Of a stretch of 64,000 nucleotides of DNA, positions 10,714 to 19,506 are shown piece by piece. Below the pieces are notes generated by a model, which had not been told where the DNA came from, did not search any database, and worked only from the letters and a program-made list of their open reading frames with translations. Within the stretch, counting starts at the first letter, position 1. Each line of letters starts with the position of its first letter. A program made the position numbers and the translations under genes. The stretch is from JBDSLU01 sp963844435 (GTDB taxonomy: Bacteria; Acidobacteriota; Vicinamibacteria; Vicinamibacterales; Vicinamibacteraceae), in contig CAWJOG010000021.1 of assembly GCA_963844435.1 (NCBI GenBank), positions 124,001 through 188,000 of the forward strand, in the 5' to 3' direction.

Positions 10714-11592
10714 GTGTCGGGCACGGCGTATCGCGTGGCGGCCGTGGCGCCGGTGGATCCGATCGCGGCGCCCGCGCCGCGTCGCGGCGTCGTCGCGGTG
10801 ACGCGAGGCCCGCGCGGCAGCACGGTCACGCGGGCGTACGCCGAGAGCCCGCTGAAGTGGCTCACGCCGGCGACGCGAGGTGAGGCGGCCTGGGTGTTCG
10901 CCTCGTCGTACGGCGGCGGGCTGGTGGGCGGCGATCATCTCGACGTCGAGGTCGACGTCGATGCCGGCGCCGCGGCATTCCTTTCGACCCAGGCGTCGAC
11001 CAAGGTCTATCGATCGGCGGCCGGCGCCTCGACCCGGCTGGCGGCGCGCGTCGCCGACGGCGGCTTACTGGTCAGCCTGCCGGATCCGGTCGTGTGCTTC
11101 GCATCCTCGGACTACCGCCAGACGCAGACGTTCGCGATCGAGGCGTCCGCCGGGCTCGTGGCGCTCGACTGGATGACGTCCGGACGGCGCGGCTCGGGCG
11201 AGCGCTGGGCGTTCGACGCGTATGCGTCGACGACCAGCCTGCGGGTCGGCGGTCGTCTCGTGCTCCACGATGCCGTGCGCCTGAGCGCGACCGACGGCGA
11301 CCTGGCGTCGCGTGCCGGCCGGATCGACGTGCTGGCGGTGGTCGTCGTCGCCGGCGAGCGCCTGGCCGCGGAGGCCGCCCGCGTGGTGGCGACGGTCGCG
11401 GCGGTGCCGGTCGAGCGCCGCGCCGCCGTCGTGCTGTCGGCCGCGCCGCTGCCAGGACTGGCGCTTGCGCCTCCCGGCTGCGTCGTGCGCATCGCCGGCG
11501 AGCACGTCGAGGACGTGCGCGGCGTCCTGCGCCGGCTGCTGGACTTCGTGCCCGGGCTGCTCGGCGACGATCCCTGGGCCCGCAAATGGTGA
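10714..11592 (+). CDS. ureD: Urease accessory protein UreD (UreH)
   Basis: UreD is the scaffold that binds apo-urease and recruits UreF and UreG for nickel insertion. The 292-residue frame is intact. It shows the family blocks RAYAESPLKWLTP, SYGGGLVGGDHLDVEVDV, LSTQASTKVYRS, VSLPDPVVCFASSDYRQTQ and LVALDWMTSGRRGSGERW. The GTG at 10714 is the first start in frame after the promoter-like box and leaves a normal N-terminus. First gene of the urease operon; ureAB follows 19 bases after its stop. Confidence 0.95.
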   Translation: MSGTAYRVAAVAPVDPIAAPAPRRGVVAVTRGPRGSTVTRAYAESPLKWLTPATRGEAAWVFASSYGGGLVGGDHLDVEVDVDAGAAAFLSTQASTKVYRSAAGASTRLAARVADGGLLVSLPDPVVCFASSDYRQTQTFAIEASAGLVALDWMTSGRRGSGERWAFDAYASTTSLRVGGRLVLHDAVRLSATDGDLASRAGRIDVLAVVVVAGERLAAEAARVVATVAAVPVERRAAVVLSAAPLPGLALAPPGCVVRIAGEHVEDVRGVLRRLLDFVPGLLGDDPWARKW

Positions 11593-11611
11593 CTCGGACG
11601 ACGGTGACGCG

Positions 11612-12269
11612 ATGCATCTGACCCCGCGCGAGATCGACAAGCTGCTCCTGCACCAGGCGGGCGTCCTGGCGCAGAAGCGGCTCGCCCGCGGCCTGCGCCT
11701 GAACTATCCCGAGGCGGTCGCGCTGATCGCGACGCAGCTCCTCGAGTTCATCCGCGACGGGCGCACCGTCGCCGAGCTGATGGATCTCGGCCGCCGGCTC
11801 CTCGGCCGCGACGAGGTGATGCTGGGCGTGGCCGAGCTGATCGAGGAGGTGCAGGTCGAGGGCACGTTCCCGGACGGCACCAAGCTGGTGACCGTGCACC
11901 ATCCGATCGCCGCCCAGAACGGCGACCTGGCGCTCGCGCTCTACGGCAGCTTCCTGCCGGTCGACGCCGGCGGTCGCGATCGGGACGGCGCCGGAGCTGC
12001 TCGGCGAGGCGCCGGGCGCGGTCACGTCGCAGGCCGGCGAGCTCGAGCTGAACGCCGGCCGCGCCGTCACCGAGCTGCCGGTGACCAACCGCGGCGACCG
12101 GCCGATCCAGGTCGGCAGCCACTATCCGTTCGCCGAGACCAACCGCGTCCTCGATTTCGATCGCGCCAGGGCCGCGGGCAAGCGCCTGGACATCCCGGCC
12201 GGCACCGCCGTGCGCTTCGAGCCCGGCGACACGAAGACCGTGCGCCTCGTCGAAACCCGAACGTCGTAG
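11612..12269 (+). CDS. ureAB: Fused urease gamma-beta subunit UreAB, one frameshift
   Basis: Structural urease subunits gamma and beta joined in one polypeptide, as in Helicobacter and some actinobacteria. The gamma part opens with MHLTPREIDKLLLHQAG and contains LNYPEAVALIATQLLEFIRD and LIEEVQVEGTFPDGTKLVTV. A short linker near GSFLPVDAG leads into the beta part, with IGTAPELLGEAPGAV, ELPVTNRGDRPIQVGSHYPF and LDIPAGTAVRFEPGDTKTV. One extra G near 11970 breaks the frame; removing it gives about 219 residues with no stop or start between the two subunits. The short linker suggests a true fusion. It lies directly before ureC. Confidence 0.92.
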
Positions 12270-12286
12270 CGACTCAGGACACCGCC

Positions 12287-14001
12287 ATGCCGCACCGCAT
12301 CTCGCGCCAGCACTACGCCGACATCTACGGCCCGACCACCGGCGACCGCGTGCGCCTCGGCGACACCGGCCTCGTCGCCGAGGTCGAGCGCGACGCCACG
12401 CTCTACGGCGACGAGTGCAAGTTCGGCGGCGGCAAGGTGCTGCGCGACGCGCATGGGCCAGGCCGCCGGCATCGCCGACGCCGAGGCGCTCGACTGCGTC
12501 ATCACCAACGCGCTGATCGTCGACTGGACCGGCATCTACAAGGCCGACGTCGGCATCAAGCACGGCCGCATCGTCGGCATCGGCAAGGCCGGCAACCCGG
12601 CCGTGATGGCCGGCGTGACGCCCGGCATGATCGTCGGCGTGACCACCGAGGCGATCGCCGGCGAAGGCCTGATCCTCACCGCCGGCGGCATCGACTCGCA
12701 CATCCACTTCATCTGCCCGCAGCAGGCCTACGAGGCGATCGCCAGCGGCGTCACCACCTTCGTCGGCGGCGGCACCGGCCCGGCCACCGGCACCAACGCG
12801 ACCACCTGCACGCCCGGCGCGCGCCACATCGAGCTGATGCTGCAGGCGACCGACGTCCTGCCGCTCAACTTCGGCTTCACCGGCAAGGGCAACACGTCGA
12901 AGCCGGAAGGGCTCGACGATCAGATCCGCGCCGGCGCGATCGGCCTGAAGCTGCACGAGGACTGGGGCACGACGCCGGCGGCGATCGACTGCTGCCTCGC
13001 CGTCGCCGAGCGGCACGACGTGCAGGTGACGATCCACACCGACACGCTGAACGAGTCGGGCTACGTCGACGACTCGATCGCCGCGTTCAAGGGCCGGACG
13101 ATCCACACCTACCACACCGAGGGCGCCGGCGGCGGCCACGCGCCGGACATCATCCGGGTGTGCGGCGAGCCCAACGTCCTGCCGAGCTCGACCAACCCGA
13201 CGCGGCCGTACACGGTCAACACGCTCGACGAGCACCTCGACATGCTGATGGTGTGCCACCACCTCGACGCCAACATCCCCGAGGACGTGGCGTTCGCCGA
13301 GAGCCGCATCCGCGGCGAGACGATCGCCGCCGAGGACATCCTGCACGACCTCGGCGCGATCAGCATGATGTCGAGCGACAGCCAGGCGATGGGCCGCGTC
13401 GGCGAGGTGATCACGCGCACCTGGCAGACCGCGCACAAGATGCGCGCCGAGCGCGGCGCGCTGCCCGGCGAGCGCGGCGGCAACGACAACCTGCGCATCC
13501 GCCGCTACGTCGCCAAGTACACGATCAACCCGGCGATCGCCCACGGCATGGCGCACCACATCGGCTCGGTCGAGGTCGGCAAGCTCGCCGACCTCGTGCT
13601 GTGGAAGCCGGCGTTCTTCGGCGCCAAGCCCGAGCTGGTGCTCAAGGGCGGCTTCATCGCCTGGGCGCAGATGGGCGACCCGAACGCCTCGATCCCGACG
13701 CCGCAGCCGGTGCAGATGCGGCCGATGTTCGGCGCCTACGGCCGCGCGACCGGGGCGACGTCGCTCGCGTTCGTGTCGAAGCGGCGCTCGACGGAGGCAC
13801 CGTCGCGCGCTACGGCCTGACCAAGGCCGCCGTCGCCGTCGGCCCTGCCGCGGCCTCGGCAAGCGCGACATGAAGCTGAACGACGCGCTGCCGAAGATCG
13901 AGGTCGACCCCGAGACCTACAAGGTGCGCGCCGACGGCGAGGTGCTGCGGGCCACGGCGGCGCCGGTGCTGCCGCTGGCGCAGCGCTACTTCCTGTTCTG
14001 A
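12287..14001 (+). CDS. ureC: Urease alpha subunit UreC (frameshifted)
   Basis: Catalytic urease subunit with the dinuclear nickel site, hydrolysing urea to ammonia and carbamate. All key residues are visible: the HIH pair in GGIDSHIHFICP, the carbamylated lysine and next His in IGLKLHEDWG, His in TIHTDTLNE and TYHTEGAGGGHAPDI, the mobile-flap Cys/His in MLMVCHHLD, and Asp in MMSSDSQAMGR. Starts at ATG 12287 (MPHRISRQHYADIYGPTTGD) and ends with LPLAQRYFLF. Extra bases near 12445 and in the last 250 bases split the frame. The rebuilt length of about 570 residues is normal. Expected in the cytoplasm. Confidence 0.95.
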
Positions 14002-14009
14002 GATTGCCG

Positions 14010-14667
14010 ATGCAGGACGCGCTCGTCTGGCAGCTCGTCGACTCGGCGTTCCCGACCGGGGCGTTCGCGCACTCGCTCGGTCTCGAGGCGGCGTGGCAGC
14101 ACGGCGAGGTCGTGTCCCGGCGACGATCTGCGGCGCTTCGTCGAGGCGACGATCCTGCAGGCCGCCAGCGGCGCGCTGCCGCTGGTGAACGCCGCGCATC
14201 GCGAGCCGTCGCGGCTGCCGGAGTGGGACGCCTTGAACGATGCGTTCCTGACCAACGCGGTCGCCAATCGCGCCAGCCGGCAGCAGGGACGCACGCTGCT
14301 CGCCAGCGCGTCGCGGATCTGGCCGTCGCCGGAACTGGCCGCGCTGCAGACGCAGACGCAGGCGCTGCGTGCGCACGCGGCCCCCATCACCGGCGTGGTG
14401 TGCCGCGCGCTCGGCGTCCCGCTCGAGACGACGCAGCGCGTCGTCCTGTTCGTGGCCGCGCGCGGCGTGCTGTCGGCGGCGGTGCGGCTCGGCGTCACCG
14501 GCAGCTACGACGCGCAGCGGCTGCAGTCGGAGTGCGCCGGCTGGTCGGCGACCGTGCTCGCGCGCTACCGCGACGCCGGACCCGCCGACCTGGCGCAGAC
14601 CGCGCCAATCATCGACATCCTGCAGGGGGCGCACGACCGGCTCTACTCGCGCCTCTTTCAATCCTAG
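14010..14667 (+). CDS. ureF: Urease accessory protein UreF (one frameshift)
   Basis: UreF bridges UreD and UreG during nickel loading and gates GTP hydrolysis by UreG. It opens with MQDALVWQLVDSAFPTGAFAHS, followed by LGLEAAWQHGEVVSGDDLRRF, where one extra C near 14115 shifts the frame. The rest is open to 14667 with FLTNAVANRASRQQGRTLL, APITGVVCRALGVPLETTQR and YDAQRLQ. Length of about 218 residues fits the family. It starts eight bases after the ureC stop. Confidence 0.9.
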
Positions 14668-14676
14668 AGGTTCCAC

Positions 14677-15381
14677 ATGCACTACATCCCCGGCCAGCCC
14701 AGTTACCATGGCGATCCGGACAGCGCCGGCGCGTTCGACGAGCGCCCGGCCCCGCTCGCCCGCGACTTCCACGCGCGCGCCTTCACCGTCGGCATCGGCG
14801 GTCCGGTCGGCAGCGGCAAGACCGCGCTGCTGCTGGCGCTGTGCCGCGCGCTGCGCGACGACAACAACATCGCCGTCGTCACCAACGACATCTTCACGCG
14901 CGAGGACGCCGAGTTCCTGACCCGCCACCAGGCGCTCGCGCCCGAGCGCATCGCCGCGGTCGAGACCGGCGGCTGCCCGCACACCGCGGTGCGCGACGAC
15001 ATCAGCCAGAACCTCGACGCGCTGCAGCAGCTGATGTTCGCCTTCCAGCCCGAGCTGCTGTTCGTCGAGAGCGGCGGCGACAACCTCGCCGCGCAGTTCA
15101 GCCGCGAGCTGGCCGACTTCACGATCTACGTGATCGACGTCTCGGGCGGCGACAAGATCCCGCGCAAGGGCGGCCCGGGCATCACCCAGTCGGACCTGCT
15201 GATCATCAACAAGACCGATCTCGCGCCGCTCGTCGGCGCCGACCTCGGCGTGATGGAGCGCGACGCGCGGAAGATGCGCGGCACCGGGCCGTTCCTGTTC
15301 ACGCAGGTGACGCACGGCATCGGCATCCCCGAGATCGTGCGGCACATCCTGGCGGCGCGCGCCGCGGCGGTTCGCCGGTGA
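14677..15381 (+). CDS. ureG: Urease accessory GTPase UreG
   Basis: SIMIBI-class GTPase that drives nickel delivery to urease. Intact 234-residue frame with P-loop GGPVGSGKTALL, the metal-binding Cys-Pro-His in ETGGCPHTAVRDDISQN, the switch region FVESGGDNLAAQFS and the guanine-specificity motif NKTDLAPLVGADL. The N-terminal extension (about 35 residues) has two His residues (MHYIPGQPSYHGD), possibly a small metal-binding tail that partly substitutes for the missing UreE. It starts nine bases after ureF and is the last gene of the operon; the next gene is convergent, with its stop seven bases away. Confidence 0.96.
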   Translation: MHYIPGQPSYHGDPDSAGAFDERPAPLARDFHARAFTVGIGGPVGSGKTALLLALCRALRDDNNIAVVTNDIFTREDAEFLTRHQALAPERIAAVETGGCPHTAVRDDISQNLDALQQLMFAFQPELLFVESGGDNLAAQFSRELADFTIYVIDVSGGDKIPRKGGPGITQSDLLIINKTDLAPLVGADLGVMERDARKMRGTGPFLFTQVTHGIGIPEIVRHILAARAAAVRR

Positions 15382-15388
15382 CGCCGCG

Positions 15389-16490
15389 CTAGCGGATCGG
15401 CTTGCCGGCGCCGGGGTGATCCGCGTTCCAGTCGACGCCGACCCAGGACGCCAGGGTCGCGGCGATCTGGTTGGTCGAGACCGCCGGCCCGCCACGCCAC
15501 TCGCCGCGCTGCGCCATCTTCGGCGAGACGAACGCCATCCACACGCGCTCGGCGTCGGGATACTTCTCGCCGTGGTGGCGCCAGCCGTCGGCGTCGTGTC
15601 CGCGGCCGTGGTCGGTCGTGATCAGCAGGTGGGTGCGGCCGCGATAGTCCGGCTGCGCCTGCAGCCACGTCCACAGGCGCTCGAGCCACCGGTCGGACCG
15701 TGCGTAGGCGTCGAGCAGGCGATCGTAGCGGCCGTCGTGGGCCCAGTCGTCGGTGTCGTTGAGCGCCAGGTACAGGACGCGCGGCCGCGCCTGGGCCAGG
15801 TAGGCCATCGCCTGGCTGAAGGTGAACGCGTCGAGCCGGGCGTGATTCCATGGCGATCCGGCCTCGCGCTGCAGCCGGTTGGTGAGCGCCGTCTCGGTCG
15901 CCCGGGATGGCCAGCGGCTCGTCGCCGGCGTTGATCACCGTGGCGCCCTCGGTGTGCTCGGCGATGGCGTTGAAGACGTCCCAGCTGGCGAACGTGGCCA
16001 CCTGCTCGCGTGACAGGCGGAGAGCGCGGCGCAGCCCTTCGAGGATCGTCTCCTCCGGATTGCGGACCGGATCGTTGCTGGTGATGGCCGCGTCGAGCGC
16101 CCGGCCGACGAGGATTTCGGCATAGCCGGGGTACGAGAAGAAGCGGCGGTTGGTCAGCCGTGCGTCGCTGCCGAGGGCAGGGTTGCCGGCGATCGAGCCC
16201 TCCTCGGTGACCAGGCGCCAGAAGAAGGGCATCAGCTTGCGGCGCCGCTCGTCCGGCGTCGCCGCCCAGTAGCGTTTGTACGTTGCCGTGTCCTCGGCGC
16301 GCTGGTCCTTCTTCAGCGTGCTCTTCAGGATGTCGAGGTCGAGGCCGCCGAAGATCTCCTCGTGGCGGGCGCCATCGAGCGTGATCAGGATGACGGCGTC
16401 CGGCGTCGCCGGCTCCTGCGCGCGCGACGGCGATGTAGTGAGGGCGAGTGCCGCGGCGCCCGCGCATGCGATCATGCGTCGACGGTTCAT
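15389..16490 (-). CDS. Secreted alkaline-phosphatase-superfamily phosphodiesterase/sulfatase-like protein, frameshifted
   Basis: Probable periplasmic metal-dependent hydrolase of the alkaline phosphatase/sulfatase fold. A signal peptide (MNRRRMIACAGAAALALTTSPSRAQ) is followed by the metal-binding start VILITLDGARHEEIFGGLD, a tyrosine- and threonine-rich region (ILVGRALDAAITSNDP), and the second metal site in HLLITTDHGRGHDADGWRHHG. NDTDDWAHDGRYDRLLDAY carries further Asp/His ligands. One frame change lies near 15905. The ATG at 16490 has no Shine-Dalgarno site but a TAGGCT box six bases upstream. Substrate unknown. Confidence 0.75.
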
Positions 16491-16525
16491 CGCGATAGCC
16501 TACAGCCATCACCCAGGGGCTGCCC

Positions 16526-17095
16526 ATGCACTATCCCGACATCGCCATCCCGGACGAGCGCATCCCGCGGGCCGCGGCGCCTGGCCTGCAGCACGTCCTC
16601 GACACCTACGCCAGCGAGACCAACAAGGTGGCCGCCGTCTGGCGCGGCTTCACCGACGCCGACCTCGGCTTCCGGCCACATCCGCGGTCGAGCACCGTCG
16701 CCGACATCCTGAAGCACCAGCTGCTGTCGGAGCGGCGCTTCTTCGGCGAGTTCCTCGGATCGCCGGAGCCGCCCGCCGCGGACGTGCTGCCCGCGCCACT
16801 TGGCGTCGCCGCGGCGGTCGCGCGCCTCTGCGAGCTCGCGCTGCCGCGGCTGTCCTACCTGGCGGCGCAGCCGGAGCCGTGGTGGGTCGTGCGCGTGCCG
16901 TTCTTCGACGTCGAGCGCGAGCGCATCTGGATCGTCTGGCGCCGTATCCTTCACACCGCGCACCATCGCACGCAGCTCTCCGTCTACCTGCGCCTGCTCG
17001 ATCGCCGCGTGCCGCCGACCTACGGCCCGACCGCGGACGCGACCTGGGACGGCGCCGATCCGACCACCACGATCGACGCCGCGGCGCGGCGCTGA
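16526..17095 (+). CDS. DinB-family protein (four-helix bundle)
   Basis: 189-residue DinB/YfiT-like protein. The family normally has three His ligands on a four-helix bundle; candidates here are H in ADILKHQLLSERRFFGE and H-x-x-x-H in RILHTAHHRTQLSVYLRLLD. It may be a metal-dependent thiol transferase or an unassigned enzyme; most family members have no known role. Starts at ATG 16526 with AGGGG upstream. It is followed 10 bases later by the MmcQ/YjbR gene, so the two are probably co-transcribed. Confidence 0.85.
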   Translation: MHYPDIAIPDERIPRAAAPGLQHVLDTYASETNKVAAVWRGFTDADLGFRPHPRSSTVADILKHQLLSERRFFGEFLGSPEPPAADVLPAPLGVAAAVARLCELALPRLSYLAAQPEPWWVVRVPFFDVERERIWIVWRRILHTAHHRTQLSVYLRLLDRRVPPTYGPTADATWDGADPTTTIDAAARR

Positions 17096-17105
17096 GGAGA
17101 CGGCC

Positions 17106-17450
17106 ATGACTCCCGACGATTTCCGCGAGATCGTGCTGGCCCTCGACGGCGCCGCCGAAGGCGCGCACATGAACCACCCCGACTTCCGGGCCAACGGCCG
17201 CATCTTCGCCAGCCTGCACTCGGAAGATCGGTTCGGGATGGTGAAGCTCACGCCGGAGGAACAGGCCGTGCTCCTGCGCGAGCATCCAAAGACATTCGAG
17301 CCGTCGGCCGGCGCCTGGGGACGGCAGGGCTGCACCAACGTGAAGCTCGCCACCGCCGACAAGCGGGCGGTCCGCAGCGCCGCGCGCCTGGCCTGGGAGG
17401 GCGTGATGGCGATGGCGCCGCCGAAGACGCGCCGCAAGAAGGCGCGCTGA
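17106..17450 (+). CDS. MmcQ/YjbR-family protein
   Basis: Intact 114-residue protein of the MmcQ/YjbR family (CyaY-like fold, sometimes called DNA-binding). Visible family features are the N-terminal MTPDDFREIVLALDGAAEG, an aromatic/His patch HMNHPDFRANGRIFASL, the central strand RFGMVKLTPEEQ and a basic C-terminus, PPKTRRKKAR. It sits directly after a DinB gene. Cellular role is unknown; the basic tail could allow nucleic-acid contact. Confidence 0.85.
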   Translation: MTPDDFREIVLALDGAAEGAHMNHPDFRANGRIFASLHSEDRFGMVKLTPEEQAVLLREHPKTFEPSAGAWGRQGCTNVKLATADKRAVRSAARLAWEGVMAMAPPKTRRKKAR

Positions 17451-17453
17451 CGA

Positions 17454-18722
17454 TCAGTCGCCGAGGAAGTCGGCGAGCGGCTGCAGTTCCTCGATGTGGT
17501 CGCAGACGGCCTTCACCGTCATCAGTATCGGCACCGCCAGCAGCATGCCCCACACGCCCCACATCCAGCTCCAGAACAGCAGGCTGGCGAAGATGGCGAT
17601 GTGATTCAGCTGGCCGACGCGGCCGAGCAGCGTCGGTGTCAGCAGCCAGCCTTCGAGCGTGGTGATCACCAGCGCGGTGCAGGCCACCATCGCCGCTCGA
17701 TCGATGGTGCCGAACTGCAGGTAGCCCACCACCGCCAGACCGGCGGTGACGATGATCGGCCCGAAGTAGGGGATGGTGTTGAGCACGCCGGCGGCGAGTC
17801 CCCACACTACGTATTGTTCCAGGCCCAGCGCCCACAACGCCGCGGCGGTCACGATCCCCACGATCAGGCTGGTCAGCATCTGCACGAGCAGGAAGCGCTC
17901 GATCTGCGTGCTGATCTCGTCGAGGATCTGCACGGTCACCTTCTTGCGCGCCAGCGTCTCGCCGACGTGTTTCACCAGCTTGCGCTTGAACAGGTCGTTG
18001 GCCACGAGCAGGAAGTACGTGAGGAACGCCACCATCACCGCCTGCGCGGCGACCCCGAGCGCGCCCATCGACCCGTACCACAGATAGTTCGAGGCGCGCA
18101 GCGGCGGCTCGTCGACCTGCACCCGCATCACGCCCTTCGGCGTCGCCGCCGACGCCGTCGCGTCGGCCGCGGCCTGATCGATCTCCCGCGCGGCCTGCTG
18201 CATCGTGTCGAGCGCGGTCGGCTGCGGTGAGGGCCGGCGCAGTTCTGCGCGCAGTTTACGGACGCCTTGCGGCAGCCGATTGACCACCGACATGACGTCG
18301 TCGGACAACGCGTAGCCACCCGCGCCCATGCCCCCGATGGCGAGCAGCAGGACCAGCGCGGCGCCGACGGCCCGCGGCATCTTCCAGCGTTGCAGCCAGT
18401 CGACTACCGGATCGAGCGCGTAGAAGAGCAGGCCGCTGACGACGAACGGAATGATCACCGGCTGCGCCAGCTTCAGCACGCCGAGAATCGCCGCGCCGGC
18501 GATGATCGTCAGCGACACGCTGCGCACGTCGACCGGCATGTGCACGCGGAACGGGCCATCGCGCCAGTTGTGGGGCGACTCCTCGGCCGCGGGCCCGTCG
18601 CTCGACGGCGCGTCGACGGACGACGCGTCGACGGACGGGGTGTCCTCGCGGAGGCTGGCCATCGTCGGCGATGCGTCGGGATCGGGTTCGAGCGCCATGG
18701 TCGAGACGCTTGCACGAATCAC
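17454..18722 (-). CDS. AI-2E family transporter
   Basis: Polytopic membrane protein of the AI-2E/PerM family. After an acidic, Ser/Asp-rich N-terminal stretch of about 60 residues come membrane pairs (LTIIAGAAILGVLKLAQPVIIPF and RAVGAALVLLLAIGGMGAGG), a periplasmic helical region, and the conserved C-terminal half with GLAAGVLNTIPYFGPIIVTA and LLTPTLLGRVGQLNHIAIF. Family members transport autoinducer-2 or act as ion antiporters; which applies here cannot be told. The frame can open at 18722, but MALEPDPDASP at 18698 is an equally good start. Stop lies four bases past the convergent MmcQ gene. Confidence 0.88.
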   Translation of the reverse strand: MIRASVSTMALEPDPDASPTMASLREDTPSVDASSVDAPSSDGPAAEESPHNWRDGPFRVHMPVDVRSVSLTIIAGAAILGVLKLAQPVIIPFVVSGLLFYALDPVVDWLQRWKMPRAVGAALVLLLAIGGMGAGGYALSDDVMSVVNRLPQGVRKLRAELRRPSPQPTALDTMQQAAREIDQAAADATASAATPKGVMRVQVDEPPLRASNYLWYGSMGALGVAAQAVMVAFLTYFLLVANDLFKRKLVKHVGETLARKKVTVQILDEISTQIERFLLVQMLTSLIVGIVTAAALWALGLEQYVVWGLAAGVLNTIPYFGPIIVTAGLAVVGYLQFGTIDRAAMVACTALVITTLEGWLLTPTLLGRVGQLNHIAIFASLLFWSWMWGVWGMLLAVPILMTVKAVCDHIEELQPLADFLGD

Positions 18723-18760
18723 TCCGGCAGCGTTCTTGCTCCATCCGGGCCGTGAGACAA

Positions 18761-18782
18761 CCCGACAGAAGGTTCTGTCGGG
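18761..18782. promoter_or_regulatory. Perfect inverted repeat between divergent transporter and stress-protein genes
   Basis: Ten-base arms CCCGACAGAA and TTCTGTCGGG are separated by GG. The site lies about 40-60 bases from the start of the minus-strand transporter and 48 bases before the plus-strand glycine-zipper gene. A terminator makes no sense between divergent genes, so it is most likely a dimer operator for both. Confidence 0.55.
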
Positions 18783-18829
18783 ATTCGAGACAGCCGGCGC
18801 CGCCGCGGCTGATGAAGAGAGGGAACGCG

Positions 18830-19402
18830 ATGACCCAACCGAAGCAAACCGGTGCCGCCCCGACGGCGGACGAGATTTCGCGCTCGACCTACGTCACCGG
18901 CCTGTACACCACGCCCGAGTCGGCCAGCCGAGCCTACGACGAGCTTCGTGCTACGCACGGTTTCGAAGCCGACGACGTCGACGTCGTGATGTCGGACGAG
19001 ACCCGCAACCGCTACTTCACGGCGGCCGGCTCCGCGCTGAAGCTGGAGGAAGGCAACAAGGCCGCGCAGGGGCTCGCCACCGGCGGCGCCGTCGGCGGCG
19101 GTCTCGGCGCGGCGCTGGCGGCGATGTTCGCGGTCGGCGCCTCGATCGTCGTGCCCGGCGTCGGGTTGGTGATCGCCGGACCCATCGCCGCCGCCCTGGC
19201 GGGCGCCGGCGCGGGCGCCGCGACCGGCGGGATCATCGGCGCGCTGGTCGGCGCCGGCATCCCCGAGGATCGCGCCATGGTCTACGAGCGCGGGCTCGAG
19301 GAGGGCGGCGTGGTGGTCGGCGCACGGGCGCGCGACGATGCGCACGCCGCCGAGCTCGAACGGGATTTCGAAAGCTACGGAGGGACCGGCGTCCGCCGGT
19401 AA
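18830..19402 (+). CDS. YflT/general-stress-type protein with glycine-zipper membrane domain
   Basis: 190-residue protein. Residues about 18-65 resemble the general stress protein 17M/YflT fold (TYVTGLYTTPESASRAYDEL, FEADDVDVVMSDE). Residues 75-150 form a long glycine-zipper membrane hairpin (GGAVGGGLGAALAAMFAVG and IAGPIAAALAGAGAGAATGG), and a soluble tail (GVVVGARARDDAHAAELERDF) follows. The start is set by GAGAGGGA just before ATG 18830; the frame is open further upstream but without support. A perfect palindrome lies 48 bases upstream. Probably envelope or osmotic stress related; inferred. Confidence 0.75.
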   Translation: MTQPKQTGAAPTADEISRSTYVTGLYTTPESASRAYDELRATHGFEADDVDVVMSDETRNRYFTAAGSALKLEEGNKAAQGLATGGAVGGGLGAALAAMFAVGASIVVPGVGLVIAGPIAAALAGAGAGAATGGIIGALVGAGIPEDRAMVYERGLEEGGVVVGARARDDAHAAELERDFESYGGTGVRR

Positions 19403-19407
19403 AGCCC

Positions 19408-19497
19408 ATGCGCTACATCGCTGCCTGGCTGCTCGGCGTGCCGCTGAGCGTCATCGCCGTCTGGTACGTCCTGGGCCACGCCGCCTGCGGCTCGTAG
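19408..19497 (+). CDS. 29-residue single-pass membrane peptide
   Basis: A short frame, MRYIAAWLLGVPLSVIAVWY followed by VLGHAACGS, starts six bases after the stress-protein stop. It is nearly all one hydrophobic helix with a Cys near the C-terminus. Similar small membrane peptides sit beside stress genes in other bacteria. Position and composition support it, but no known domain is recognised. Confidence 0.5.
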   Translation: MRYIAAWLLGVPLSVIAVWYVLGHAACGS

Positions 19498-19506
19498 CCG
19501 CGGCGG

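Noticed and set aside
11960..11980. Programmed ribosomal frameshift in ureAB
   Set aside because: No slippery sequence is seen, and similar single-base insertions occur in many unrelated genes of the window.
11748..13871. Long minus-strand open frame (707 codons) opposite ureAB and ureC
   Set aside because: It lies entirely under the recognisable urease genes and its product is a low-complexity Arg/Ala/Val-rich sequence typical of the complementary strand of GC-rich genes.
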